Made by a program: the position numbers and the translations under genes. A stretch of 64,000 bases of DNA, from assembly GCF_000484635.1 (NCBI RefSeq), contig NZ_AXVM01000003.1, forward strand, positions 124,001 through 188,000. The letters run 5' to 3'. Positions 43,827-52,772 of this stretch are shown one piece after another (within the stretch, counting starts at the first letter, position 1; each line of letters begins with the position of its first letter). The notes under the pieces are model-generated. The model was given only the letters and a program-made list of their open reading frames with translations, ran no database searches and was not told the DNA's origin. The stretch comes from Comamonas badia DSM 17552. GTDB lineage: Bacteria > Pseudomonadota > Gammaproteobacteria > Burkholderiales > Burkholderiaceae_C.

Positions 43827-44993
43827 ATGCATTCAGACCTGCACAAACGCACGCTGCTCAAACTCGCCGCTGCCGGCGCCCTGGCGCCGCTGGCGCTCGC
43901 CGCATGCGGCAAAAAGGAAGAGGCAGCGCCTGCCCCGGCCGCCCCCGCACCGGCGGCTGCTCCGGCGCCAGCGCCCGCCGCCGGGCCGCTCAAGGCCGCG
44001 TGGATTTACGTCGCCCCCGTGGGCAATGCCGGCTGGAGCTTTGCGCACGATCAGGGCCGCAAGGCGGCGGAGGCGGCATTTGGCGACAAGCTGCAGACCA
44101 CCTTCGTCGAGAACGTGCCCGAGGGGGCAGACACCGAACGCGTGCTGCGCGACCTGATCAACCAGGGCAACACGCTGCTGTTCGGCACCAGCTTCGGCTT
44201 CATGGAAGCCATGGTCAAGGTGGCGCAGGAATTCCCGCACGTGCGCTTTGAGCACTGCACGGGCTACAAGACCGCCGCCAACCTCAACGTCTACGACTCG
44301 CGCTTCTACCAGGCCACCTACCTGGCCGGCATCATCGCCGGGCACCTGTCCAGGACCGGGGTGCTGGGCTACGTCGGCTCGGTGCCCATCCCCGAGGTGC
44401 TGCGCAACATCAACGCGTTCACGCTGGGCGCGCAGACGGCCAACCCGGGCATCAAGACCCGCGTGGTCTGGACCAACAGCTGGTTTGATCCGCCCAAGGA
44501 GACCGAGGCCGCCAACGCGCTGCTCAACGGCGGGGCCGACATCCTGCTGCAGAACACCGACTCGCCGGCCGTGATCCAGGCCGTGGAGCAGGCCGGCAAG
44601 CTCGCCTTCGGCTGGGATTCGGACATGAGCGAGATGGGCGGCAAGGCACACCTGGGCTCGTGCATCGCCGACTGGTCGCGCTATTACAAGCAGACCATCC
44701 AGGCCGCGCTGGACGGCAGCTGGAAGGGCGGGCAGACCACCCGCTGGGGCGTGCCCGAGGGACAGAACGATCTGGTCAAGATCCCGGACACCGTGCCCGA
44801 GGACCTGCGCGCCCAGGTGCAGGCGGTGAAGGCGAAGATGACCGACGGCAGCTTTGACGTGTTCACCGGCCCCATCACCGATGGCGAGGGCAAGGAACAT
44901 CTGGCCGCCGGCACGCGCGCCGACGATGCCTGGATGGGTGCGATCAACTTCTTCGTCAAGGGCGTAGAAGGGAAGATTCCAACTTCCAATTGA
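43827..44993 (+). CDS. BMP-family ABC substrate-binding lipoprotein
   Basis: A 388-residue protein with a lipobox (LAPLALAACGKK), an Ala/Pro-rich linker, and the BMP (basic membrane protein/PnrA) domain: AWIYVAPVGNAGWSFAHDQG near its start, FVENVPEGADTERVLRDLI, and a conserved DSDMSEMG. Family members bind nucleosides or purines for an ABC importer. No permease or ATPase gene is next to it, so its transporter must be encoded elsewhere. It precedes the aromatic cluster by 56 bases, with a repeat copy at the junction. The start is ATG 43827. Confidence 0.87.
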   Translation: MHSDLHKRTLLKLAAAGALAPLALAACGKKEEAAPAPAAPAPAAAPAPAPAAGPLKAAWIYVAPVGNAGWSFAHDQGRKAAEAAFGDKLQTTFVENVPEGADTERVLRDLINQGNTLLFGTSFGFMEAMVKVAQEFPHVRFEHCTGYKTAANLNVYDSRFYQATYLAGIIAGHLSRTGVLGYVGSVPIPEVLRNINAFTLGAQTANPGIKTRVVWTNSWFDPPKETEAANALLNGGADILLQNTDSPAVIQAVEQAGKLAFGWDSDMSEMGGKAHLGSCIADWSRYYKQTIQAALDGSWKGGQTTRWGVPEGQNDLVKIPDTVPEDLRAQVQAVKAKMTDGSFDVFTGPITDGEGKEHLAAGTRADDAWMGAINFFVKGVEGKIPTSN

Positions 44994-45040
44994 ATAGCTA
45001 TTGGCACTTGCTGCATATGCGCAAAACCCTGTTTTGATGG
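44987..45040. repeat. Interspersed ~55-bp repeat at the BMP-protein stop
   Basis: Reversed orientation: CCAATTGAATAGCTATTGG, CACTTGCTGCATATGCG, then CCTGTTTTGATGG. It contains the stop codon of the BMP gene and ends just before the ribosome-binding site of the Rieske oxygenase. Confidence 0.6.
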
Positions 45041-45049
45041 AGAAATGAA

Positions 45050-46057
45050 ATGACACCACTGCTGGAACGCACGCTCTGGCATCCCGTGGCCATGGGCCAT
45101 GTCGTCGGCAGCCAGCCGCTTGCCGTGACGCTGCTGGGCGAGGAACTCGTGCTCTGGCGCGATGGCGCCGGTGCTGCCCAGGCCTGGCTGGACCAGTGCC
45201 CGCACCGCGGCGCCAAGTTTTCCATGGGCCGCGTGGAAGATGGGCAGATTGAATGCCCCTACCACGGCTGGCGCTTCGAGGGCGGCGGGCAATGCACCCG
45301 CATCCCCGCCACGCCGCAGTTCACGCCCGGACCGCGCTACCACGCCCAGACGTTCGAAGTGCAGGAAGCGTACGGCATGGTCTGGGTGCGGCTGGAGGCG
45401 CCGCAGGGGCAGGCCTTGCCCATCCACGCGCTGCCGGTGTTCGCCGCCGAGGCCGAAGCGCGCCTGCGCAAGACCACCAGCGGGCCGTACTTCGTCAAGG
45501 CCAGCGCGCCGCGCATCATCGAGAACTTCCTCGACATGGCGCATTTCGGCTACGTGCACGAAGGCTGGCTCGGCAGCCGCGCGCACACCGTCATCGAACC
45601 CTACGAGGTCAAGCCCACGGCAACCGGCGTGCGCGCCACCGGCTGCTTTGCCTGGCAGCCGCAATCGTCCATCCACGCGCAGGGCGGCGCCCAGGTGGAA
45701 TACACCTACGAGGTCAGCGCGCCCTACATGGCCGTACTCACCAAGCAGCCCGAGCCGGGCAGCACGGCGATAGAAGGCCTGTGGGAATCGATCGCGATGT
45801 TCGTCTGCCCCATCGGCGAAGAGAGCAGCATGGCCTGGACGCGCATGGCGATGAACGATTTCAGCTCGCCCGACGCGCGCCTGATCAATTTTCAGGACCA
45901 CATCTTCAGCCAGGATCAGCCGATTCTTGAATCGCAGCGTCCCAAGCGCCTGCCGCTGGCCCCCCATGCCGAAGCCCATGGCTCGGCCGACCGCATGTCC
46001 ACCGCCTACCGGCGCTACCTCAAGGAAAGCGGCATCACCTGGGGTGTTTCGCTGTAA
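45050..46057 (+). CDS. Rieske-type aromatic oxygenase, alpha subunit (VanA-like)
   Basis: A 335-residue protein. The Rieske [2Fe-2S] ligands are CPHRGAKFSMGRVEDGQIEC, then PYHGW (C-x-H, 17 residues, C-x-x-H). The mononuclear iron ligands are in ENFLDMAHFGYVHEG, with the two His after Asp, and an acidic residue near the C-terminus (INFQDHIFSQDQP). Similar size proteins include vanillate O-demethylase. The oxygenase needs an electron-transfer reductase, not found in this cluster. It may demethylate or hydroxylate the aromatic substrate of the downstream cluster. The start is ATG 45050 with GGAGAAATGAAA upstream. Confidence 0.9.
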   Translation: MTPLLERTLWHPVAMGHVVGSQPLAVTLLGEELVLWRDGAGAAQAWLDQCPHRGAKFSMGRVEDGQIECPYHGWRFEGGGQCTRIPATPQFTPGPRYHAQTFEVQEAYGMVWVRLEAPQGQALPIHALPVFAAEAEARLRKTTSGPYFVKASAPRIIENFLDMAHFGYVHEGWLGSRAHTVIEPYEVKPTATGVRATGCFAWQPQSSIHAQGGAQVEYTYEVSAPYMAVLTKQPEPGSTAIEGLWESIAMFVCPIGEESSMAWTRMAMNDFSSPDARLINFQDHIFSQDQPILESQRPKRLPLAPHAEAHGSADRMSTAYRRYLKESGITWGVSL

Positions 46058-46109
46058 CACCCGGCGCCGGAGTGCCAGCGCACCGGCGGCGCCTCAGCCC
46101 GACTTCCAC

Positions 46110-46769
46110 ATGCCAGACCAGCCCAAGCCCAAGCCCCAAAGAGCTGTTCATCCCAGGACGGCCAGCGGGCAGGCCCGGAAAGCCCGCACGCGCGCAGCCA
46201 TCATCGAGGCAGCGATCCCGGTATTCGCTCGCCACGGACCGGACATCCCGGTCATCGACGATTTCGTGAAGGCGGCGGGCATTTCTCGAGGCACGTTCTA
46301 CAACTACTTCCAGACCACCCGGGAGCTGCTGGAGGCGGCGATGGCCTGCATCTCGGACGAACTGATCGAAACCATCATCCCGGCGGTCGCCGACGAGCCC
46401 AACCCCGTCATCCGCTTTGCCACTGCGGCGCGGCTGTTCTACCGCAAGGCCAGGCTCGATCCGGTGTTCAGGGCTTTTTTCAACTCGGTTTCCGGCGTCG
46501 GCAGCCTGGCGATGCAGCGTGCCCACGCCGATATGGTGGAGGCCATCGACCAGGGCCTGGTCAAGGTCAGGGACATCGAGCTGGCCGACGCGATCGCTTT
46601 CGGCGTGATGGTGTTTGCCCTGCGAGCCTCCGACGTGGAGGCAAGCGGCCAGGAACGCACCCGGGAGGTGGTGCGCGCCATGCTGAATGCGCTGGGCGTG
46701 GCGCCCGAGCTGATTGACCAGGCTTTGAAAGTTCCATTGCCGCCTGTTGTTCCATCGAGCCAGGTTTGA
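46110..46769 (+). CDS. TetR-family transcriptional regulator
   Basis: A 219-residue protein with an N-terminal HTH (AIIEAAIPVFARHGPDIPVI, DDFVKAAGISRGTFYNYFQT) and a helical ligand-binding C-terminal half. It lies between the Rieske oxygenase and the ring-cleavage genes, so it probably regulates them in response to a pathway metabolite. The long inverted repeat 46783-46823, just after its stop, is a plausible operator. The start was put at ATG 46110. Confidence 0.88.
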   Translation: MPDQPKPKPQRAVHPRTASGQARKARTRAAIIEAAIPVFARHGPDIPVIDDFVKAAGISRGTFYNYFQTTRELLEAAMACISDELIETIIPAVADEPNPVIRFATAARLFYRKARLDPVFRAFFNSVSGVGSLAMQRAHADMVEAIDQGLVKVRDIELADAIAFGVMVFALRASDVEASGQERTREVVRAMLNALGVAPELIDQALKVPLPPVVPSSQV

Positions 46770-46782
46770 TAGGTGTTTTCCC

Positions 46783-46823
46783 TTAAATTGACATTTATGT
46801 CATTGACGAAATTGTCAATTTAA
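46783..46823. promoter_or_regulatory. Long inverted repeat, candidate operator/promoter of the catabolic operon
   Basis: TTAAATTGACA (46783-46793) and TGTCAATTTAA (46813-46823) are perfect 11-base complements 19 bases apart. Inside the spacer, TGTCA and TTGAC repeat the half-site, so up to four binding half-sites are present. TTGACG at 46803 with TAGACT 16 bases later could be the promoter for the hydrolase gene at 46925. The region is markedly AT-rich. Confidence 0.6.
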
Positions 46824-46924
46824 ATAGACTTACCCTCATCTTCTCTGGATTGCTTCGCCTGGCGTGAACGATCCATGCGCGCGGTGCGCGGCCACGAGGC
46901 GAGACGGTGCGGTGGAAAGTCGGC

Positions 46925-47782
46925 ATGACGCAAACCCAGTTCGTTGAAGGACAGACCGAAAGTGGCGCCGCCTGGCGCGTCGCCTACCGCGTGAGCGGCG
47001 CGGGCGAAGACGTGATCCTGCTGCACGGCGGCGGGCCCGGCGCCACCGGCGCCAGCAACTACAGCAAGAACATCGACGCGCTGTCCCAGCACTTTCGCTG
47101 CTGGGTGATCGATTTCCCCGGCTGGGGCCAAAGCTCGAAGAATCTGAACGCCTTCGGCGGCCTGGGGCCGTTCCACAACGGCGGGCGGGCGGTGCGGCAC
47201 TTCATGGATGCGCTGGGCCTCAAGCGCGCGCACCTGGTCGGCAATTCGTTCGGCGGCGCCTCGGCCCTGTGCCTGGCGATGGACCAGCCCGAGCGAGTGA
47301 ACCGGCTGGTGCTGATGGGCCCGGGCGGCGGCGTGGTGGCCGGCGCCAAGGGCCCGACCGAGGGCATCAGGCTGCTGCTGAACTACTACCTGGGCGACGG
47401 CCCCAGCCTGGAAAAGCTGCAGGCCTTCATCGCCCATCTGGTGCACGACAGCTCGCTCTTGACGCCCGAACTGATTCGCGGCCGCTTCGAGGCCAGCATG
47501 GATCCCGGGATCCGCGCCAACCCGCCCCTGGTGCCGCCGCCGGGCGGCCCGGGCAAGGAGACCTTCATCAGCCTGGACCCGCGCCTGGCCAACGTGGCGC
47601 ACCGCGCGCTGTTCATCTGGGGCCTGCAGGACAAGGTCAACCCGGCGCAGGGCCTGGAGCCGTTCAGGGTGATGCCCAACGCCGACTACCTGCTGCTGAC
47701 CAACTGCGGCCACTGGGCGCAGTGGGAGCACGCGCAGCGCTTCAACGACGTGGTGACCAGCTTCCTGCTGCACGCCGACTGA
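46925..47782 (+). CDS. Meta-cleavage-product C-C hydrolase (MhpC/BphD-like)
   Basis: A 285-residue alpha/beta hydrolase. The motif HGGGPGATGASNYSKN is diagnostic for MhpC/BphD/HsaD-type C-C bond hydrolases, the nucleophile is in LVGNSFGGASAL, the Asp in GLQDKVNPAQG and the His in CGHWAQWEHA. These enzymes split the ring-opened product made by an extradiol dioxygenase, giving a carboxylic acid and 2-hydroxypentadienoate. The dioxygenase is the next gene. The start is ATG 46925. Confidence 0.9.
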   Translation: MTQTQFVEGQTESGAAWRVAYRVSGAGEDVILLHGGGPGATGASNYSKNIDALSQHFRCWVIDFPGWGQSSKNLNAFGGLGPFHNGGRAVRHFMDALGLKRAHLVGNSFGGASALCLAMDQPERVNRLVLMGPGGGVVAGAKGPTEGIRLLLNYYLGDGPSLEKLQAFIAHLVHDSSLLTPELIRGRFEASMDPGIRANPPLVPPPGGPGKETFISLDPRLANVAHRALFIWGLQDKVNPAQGLEPFRVMPNADYLLLTNCGHWAQWEHAQRFNDVVTSFLLHAD

Positions 47783-47783
47783 C

Positions 47784-47811
47784 GGAGGCGCCGGCGTGTG
47801 CCGGTGCCTCC
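47784..47811. other. Strong hairpin between hydrolase and dioxygenase genes
   Basis: GGAGGCGCCGGC and GCCGGTGCCTCC (12-bp stem with one G-U pair) close a GTGT loop, two bases after the hydrolase stop. No T-run follows, so it more likely tunes mRNA stability or partial termination within the operon than ends it. Confidence 0.5.
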
Positions 47812-47914
47812 GCTCCACTCCTTCCACCGCGATTTTTCGCGCCCGCTGCGCCGAGCCTCGAGGTCCGGCGGGGGCCTGACTTTCTCTTTTTTCTACTTCC
47901 GACAGGAGACGACC

Positions 47915-48856
47915 ATGACTGTTTGCGTTCACGAACTGGGCTACCTCGGTTTCGAGGTGTCCGACATGCCGCGCTGGGAGCGCTTCGCCCGCGAGGTGCT
48001 GGGCGTGGGCGTCAGCCGCGGCCCGCAGGACACGCTGCGCCTGCGGCTCGACGCCGCGCCGGCGCGCTTCATCCTGCGCCAGGGCGGCGCCAACGACTTT
48101 GCCTTCGCCGGCTGGAAGCTGGCCTCCGCCGCCGAGGCCGATGCGTTCGCCCGCCAGCTCGACAGCCTGGGGCTGAAGGGCACTTGGGGCACGGACGATG
48201 AACTCGCCGTGCGCCACGCCCAGCGCATGCTGCATTTCACCGATCCCGAGGGCAATCGCCACGAGGTCTACGTCGCGGCGCCGACGCAGGAGGCGCCGTT
48301 TCGCTCGCATTTGGTGAGCTCGGGCTTCATCACCGGCGCGGGCGGCGCCGGCCACGTCGTGTTTGAGGCCGAACACTATCCGGACACCATCGCCTTCGCC
48401 AACCAGGCGCTGGGTGCGCGCCTGAGCGACCACATCAACCTGGTGCCGGTGCCAGGCGTGGACATCGAGGTCTCGTTCTTTCATGCCAACGAGCGCCACC
48501 ACTCGCTGGCCGTGGCGCCGCGCTCACCTGCGCCGGGGCCGCGCAAGCGCATCCACCACTTCATGATCGAAGTCGCCAGCATGGCCGACGTCGGCCGAGC
48601 GCGCGACCGCTGCCTGAACTTTGGCCTGCCGGTGGTGATGGACATTGGCCAGCATCCGAACGACCAGATGGTTTCGTTCTACGCCCACACACCTTCCGGC
48701 TTCCTGGTCGAGGTCGGCTGGGGCGGTGTGAAGGTGGACGACGCCAGCTGGCAGGTCGCCGACTACGACCACGTGAGCGCCTGGGGCCATCGCCCCTACG
48801 GCGTGCGGCCGGAAGAGGCTTCGGCGATGCCGGCGCCCGTGGTGGAGGTGGCCTGA
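47915..48856 (+). CDS. Extradiol ring-cleavage dioxygenase (VOC, BphC/HsaC-like)
   Basis: A 313-residue type I extradiol dioxygenase with two VOC modules. The Fe(II) ligands are His in GAGGAGHVVF, His in HANERHHSLAV and Glu in GFLVEVGWGG. It would open a catechol ring next to the hydroxyl groups. The size and two-domain layout are those of 2,3-dihydroxybiphenyl dioxygenase and HsaC. The start ATG 47915 has ACAGGAGACGACC upstream. It stops one base before the ATG of the hydroxylase. Confidence 0.9.
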   Translation: MTVCVHELGYLGFEVSDMPRWERFAREVLGVGVSRGPQDTLRLRLDAAPARFILRQGGANDFAFAGWKLASAAEADAFARQLDSLGLKGTWGTDDELAVRHAQRMLHFTDPEGNRHEVYVAAPTQEAPFRSHLVSSGFITGAGGAGHVVFEAEHYPDTIAFANQALGARLSDHINLVPVPGVDIEVSFFHANERHHSLAVAPRSPAPGPRKRIHHFMIEVASMADVGRARDRCLNFGLPVVMDIGQHPNDQMVSFYAHTPSGFLVEVGWGGVKVDDASWQVADYDHVSAWGHRPYGVRPEEASAMPAPVVEVA

Positions 48857-48857
48857 C

Positions 48858-50441
48858 ATGAGCACTACGGAAAAAACCTTCGACGCCGACGTCGCCATCG
48901 TCGGCTACGGCCCCAGCGGCCTGGCCGCCGCGCTGTGCCTGGGCCATTACGGCATACGCGCCATCGCCTTTGAACGCGACCGCGAAATCTATCCACGCGC
49001 CCGCGCCGTCACCGTCAACGACTGGACCATGCGTTGCTTTCAGTCGCTGGGGCTCGATGAAGAACTGGCGCGCACCATGGATCCAACCGCGGCGCTGCGC
49101 TGGGTCACCTACGACGGCCAGCAGATCACGCGGCTGGATTTTCCGCCCTCGCGCATCGGCCGCCACCCCACGTCCTACGCCATCTACCAGCCGGCGATGG
49201 AGCAGGTGCTGCGCAAGGCGAATGAGCGCCATGCCGAGCATGTGGACGTGCGCTACGGCGTGGAAGTGAACGATCTGGTGCAGGACGCCGATGGCGTCAC
49301 GCTGAGCACGCGCCAACTTGCCAGCGGCACCACCGGGACGGTTCGTGCGCGCTATGTGCTGGCCTGCGACGGCGGCGCCAGCACCACGCGCGAGCGCCTC
49401 GACATCAAGCTCATCGGCGAGACGCGCGAAGTGAAGTGGGTGGTGATTGACGCCAAGGTCAAGCGCTGGTGGCCCGAGCGGCACATCCTCACGTTCTGGT
49501 CCGACAAGCAGCGCCCGGTGGTGGACATCGCACTGGCCCAGGGCAACCATCGCTGGGAGTTTCCGCTCGAGCCACACGAATCCGAGGCCGATTTCGCCAC
49601 CCACGAGCAGCTGTGGAAGCTGCTCAACTCGCTGGGCGTGACGCCCGACGATGTGGAGATCCACCAGCACGCCTTCTACAAGCACCACATCCGCCACGCC
49701 GAGCGCTGGCGCCAGGGGCGCGTGTTCCTGTTGGGCGACGCCGGCCACCTGATGCCACCATGGGCCGGCGCCGGCATGCAGTCGGGCATCCGCGATGCCT
49801 TCAACATCAGCTGGAAGCTGCGCGAGGTGCTGCGCGGCACGCTGCCCGACGCGCTGCTCGACAGCTATCAGGCCGAACGCGAGCCCAACGTCGCTTTCTA
49901 CACCGGCGTGGCGGTGCAGCTGGGCCGCATCATCCAGCAGCAACTGAGCGAGGATGAGATGGTCGCCATGGCGCCCAAGCCGGGCGAACCGCCGCCCGAG
50001 CCACCGTTGCTGTGGAATCCTTGGTACGAGGCCGGCTGGCTGCGTGGCGCGCCGACGCCCGACAGCGCCGTCGGCAAGATGATTCCGCAGCCCCGCGTGG
50101 GTGACGCGCGCGGCCGACTGTGCTGGCTCGACGAGCAACTGGGCGACGGCTTTGCCCTGCTGGGCGACGGCATCGATCCGCGCGCGCTGCTCACGCCGGG
50201 CGAGCAGGCCGGCTGGGACGCGCTACGCGCGCGCTACCTGCGCGTGATTGCACCCGAACAGCAGGGCAAGGGCACGGACGACATCGTCGATCTGGACGGC
50301 GCGCTGCTGGCCTGGATGCGCCGCTACGGTGTCAAGGCCATCGCGGTGCGGCCCGACCGCTTCGTCGCGGCGGCCGATGCGTCGGGGCTGGCGCTGCCGT
50401 CCGCCGCCAACCCGCAAGCCGCGATGACCGCGGTCGCATGA
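48858..50441 (+). CDS. FAD-dependent aromatic hydroxylase (MhpA-like)
   Basis: A 527-residue class A flavoprotein monooxygenase. The FAD motif VAIVGYGPSGLAAALCLGHY is at the N-terminus and GDAGHLMPPWAGAGMQSGIR, with the DG-type FAD contact, lies near residue 290. It is closest to 3-(3-hydroxyphenyl)propionate hydroxylase (MhpA), which adds a second hydroxyl to form a catechol. A thioredoxin-like C-terminal tail completes the usual length. The natural substrate is unknown; it would feed the dioxygenase next to it. Confidence 0.9.
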   Translation: MSTTEKTFDADVAIVGYGPSGLAAALCLGHYGIRAIAFERDREIYPRARAVTVNDWTMRCFQSLGLDEELARTMDPTAALRWVTYDGQQITRLDFPPSRIGRHPTSYAIYQPAMEQVLRKANERHAEHVDVRYGVEVNDLVQDADGVTLSTRQLASGTTGTVRARYVLACDGGASTTRERLDIKLIGETREVKWVVIDAKVKRWWPERHILTFWSDKQRPVVDIALAQGNHRWEFPLEPHESEADFATHEQLWKLLNSLGVTPDDVEIHQHAFYKHHIRHAERWRQGRVFLLGDAGHLMPPWAGAGMQSGIRDAFNISWKLREVLRGTLPDALLDSYQAEREPNVAFYTGVAVQLGRIIQQQLSEDEMVAMAPKPGEPPPEPPLLWNPWYEAGWLRGAPTPDSAVGKMIPQPRVGDARGRLCWLDEQLGDGFALLGDGIDPRALLTPGEQAGWDALRARYLRVIAPEQQGKGTDDIVDLDGALLAWMRRYGVKAIAVRPDRFVAAADASGLALPSAANPQAAMTAVA

Positions 50442-50451
50442 GGACGCCCGC

Positions 50452-51324
50452 ATGAAACTCGCACGCTTCACGGTGGATGGGCACACGGCGATCGGCGTCG
50501 TGCTGGGGGATAGTGTGGTAGCGCTTTCGTCGGTGCTGCCGGATGCGCCATCGACCCTGCGTGAGGTGCTGGCCGCGGGGCCCCCGCTTCGGCAGCGGAT
50601 CGTGGCGGCACTGCCACTGGCACCGGCCGGCCACGCGCTGGCCGACGTGCACCTGGAGGCACCGATCCCGGACGCCTCCAAGTACCTGGCCATCGGCATG
50701 AACTACCAGGACCACGCCGAAGAGGCACGCCGCGCCGGCCTGTCCATCCCCAAGACACAGCTGTGGTTCAACAAGCAGGTCAGCTGCATCCACGGTCCGT
50801 TCGATCCGGTGCTGATCCCCAGGGTATCAGAGAAGGTGGATTACGAAATCGAGCTCGGGGTGGTCATAGGCCGGCGTTGCCGCTATGTCGCCGAGAGCGA
50901 GGCCCATGCGGTGGTTGGCGGCTATTTCGTGGCCAACGACGTCTCGGCGCGCGACTGGCAGCAGGCGAGCCCGACCTTCACGCTCGGCAAGTCCTTCGAC
51001 ACCCACGGGCCCATCGGCCCCTGGATCGTGACTCCGGACGAGGTGGCCGATCCCCATGCGCTGGAGATGCGCCTGTTCGTCAACGGCGAGTTGCGCCAGC
51101 GCCAGCGCACCGGCAACATGATCTACACCATCTGGCAGCAGATTCATCACCTGAGCCAGGTGATGACGCTCGAACCCGGCGACCTCATCGCCACGGGCAC
51201 CTGCGCCGGGGTTGGCATCGCTTCGGCGCGGTTCCTCCAGCACGGCGACGTGGTACGGGCCGAGATCGACGCCATCGGTCATATCGAGAACCGCTTCATC
51301 TCGGAGCCCGCCGTGCGCGGCTAG
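50452..51324 (+). CDS. Fumarylacetoacetate-hydrolase-family protein
   Basis: A 290-residue protein with the FAH fold. The motif LAIGMNYQDHAEEARRAG and the metal-binding acids in DYEIELGVVIGRRC (E-x-E), together with NDVSARDWQ, mark the active site. Members include hydratases, isomerases and decarboxylases that process ring-cleavage products. In this cluster it probably acts after the C-C hydrolase. The start ATG 50452 follows the hydroxylase by 10 bases. Confidence 0.88.
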   Translation: MKLARFTVDGHTAIGVVLGDSVVALSSVLPDAPSTLREVLAAGPPLRQRIVAALPLAPAGHALADVHLEAPIPDASKYLAIGMNYQDHAEEARRAGLSIPKTQLWFNKQVSCIHGPFDPVLIPRVSEKVDYEIELGVVIGRRCRYVAESEAHAVVGGYFVANDVSARDWQQASPTFTLGKSFDTHGPIGPWIVTPDEVADPHALEMRLFVNGELRQRQRTGNMIYTIWQQIHHLSQVMTLEPGDLIATGTCAGVGIASARFLQHGDVVRAEIDAIGHIENRFISEPAVRG

Positions 51325-51513
51325 GCCGCCCGACACCCGATTCGTGGTGGGTTCCCCACGACGACGTTTCCTGTGTCCAGCTTCGGGCGCCCAAGCCCGG
51401 GGCTGGTTGTGCGTGCCCGCTCGGACAACACCCTCGGGGTCAAGGCGGTGTTCCCACCCTTGATCGGGCCGCATCAAAAACCCATTCATCGTTGACAAAA
51501 GAAAGAGCAAGAC
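51325..51513. other. 189-bp gap upstream of the MFS gene
   Basis: This gap after the FAH gene contains no gene that I could recognise. It holds a CGGGCGCCCAAGCCCG hairpin at about 51385-51400 and, close to the MFS start, AAAGAAAGAGCAAGAC, a weak Shine-Dalgarno. Confidence 0.5.
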
Positions 51514-52677
51514 ATGGAAAATTCGGTCTCAAAAGGCGGCATGGCCGTCCTGGTCGTCGGCCACATCGCCGGCATGATCGACATGGTGGCGCTGCCGCTG
51601 TGGGTGGGCGTGCTGATGCAGACGCACCTGTTCACGCCGCAGATGGCGGGCCTGACGGTCACCACCTTTCTGCTGGCGGTGGCGCTCACCAGCGTGGTGC
51701 TTTCGCCCTTGTTCACCCGGCTGCCGCGGCGCGCACTGGCCGCGGCCGGCTACATCGTGGCTGCCGGGTGCTTCTACGTGGCCGCCGGCGTATCGGGCGG
51801 GACCGATGTGCTGGCCCGCATGCTGGTGCTGCATGCGCTGGCCGGTGTCGGCGTGGGCGCGGGCCTGTCCATGACTTACGGCGGCATGGGGCGCACGCCC
51901 AATCCGCACCGCATGTTCGCCGTCGCGCATGCCTTGCTGGGCATCTTCGCCGTGGGCTTTCTGGGCCTGATGCCCCGGGCCATCCAGAGCGTGGGCGGCC
52001 ACAGCATCTTCCTGGCCTTCTTCGTGATCATGCTGGTGGCGGCCGTGGTCATCGCCATCGGGTATCCGCGCCTGCAGGCCAAGGACGCGCCGCGCGTGGC
52101 GTCCGCCGCGAAGATCCCGCGCGCCGCCTGGCTGGCGATCGCGGCGGTGATCTTCCTCACGCTGAACTACGGCATGACCTTCAGCTTCATCGAGCGCGTG
52201 GGCGTCGAGCGCGGCTTTCCGGCCGGCATGGTGGCGCTGGTGCTGCTGGCGCTGGGCCTGATCAACATGGTGCCCGGCCCGCTGGCGGCGCTGCTGGAAC
52301 GCAGCGTCTCTGCCGTCACCGTCGGACTGGTCGCTCCGGCGGCGCAGGCGCTGCTGGCCATCGTGGTGTTCAGCGCGCTCGACTTCGCGCCCTATGCGGT
52401 CGCGGCGGCCTTCTGCGTGTTCCCGGTCATGTTCGGCCACATCTTTCTGTTTGGCCTGATCGCACGCTTGGATCCGACCGGGCGTGCCACGGCGTCCACG
52501 CCGGCGATGGTGATGATCGGCTCCTCGGTCGGCCCGCTGCTGGGTGGCACCCTGGTGCAGACTTTCGGCTATTCCGCCGTTGGCGCAGCGTCGGCGGTCG
52601 TCGCGTGCCTGGCGATCGGCATGGTGCTGCTGATACGGCAGCAAGGTGCCGTGATGGAGGTGCGAGAGGCCGCTTGA
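51514..52677 (+). CDS. MFS transporter
   Basis: A 387-residue membrane protein with about twelve hydrophobic segments. The A-like loop LSPLFTRLPRRALA and a second positive loop near IGYPRLQAKDAPR divide it into two halves. It sits at the end of the aromatic cluster and probably imports the aromatic acid or exports an intermediate. The 189-bp gap before it suggests its own promoter, although the spacing allows read-through. No closer family name is justified. Confidence 0.82.
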   Translation: MENSVSKGGMAVLVVGHIAGMIDMVALPLWVGVLMQTHLFTPQMAGLTVTTFLLAVALTSVVLSPLFTRLPRRALAAAGYIVAAGCFYVAAGVSGGTDVLARMLVLHALAGVGVGAGLSMTYGGMGRTPNPHRMFAVAHALLGIFAVGFLGLMPRAIQSVGGHSIFLAFFVIMLVAAVVIAIGYPRLQAKDAPRVASAAKIPRAAWLAIAAVIFLTLNYGMTFSFIERVGVERGFPAGMVALVLLALGLINMVPGPLAALLERSVSAVTVGLVAPAAQALLAIVVFSALDFAPYAVAAAFCVFPVMFGHIFLFGLIARLDPTGRATASTPAMVMIGSSVGPLLGGTLVQTFGYSAVGAASAVVACLAIGMVLLIRQQGAVMEVREAA

Positions 52678-52772
52678 CCGCTTGCCCGGAGCCGGTGCAA
52701 AAGGAGGCCCATCAAGGTGCCATCCTTGCTGGAACGTGTCGTCTTGATTGCATCCCGATAAAATTGGCGAGC

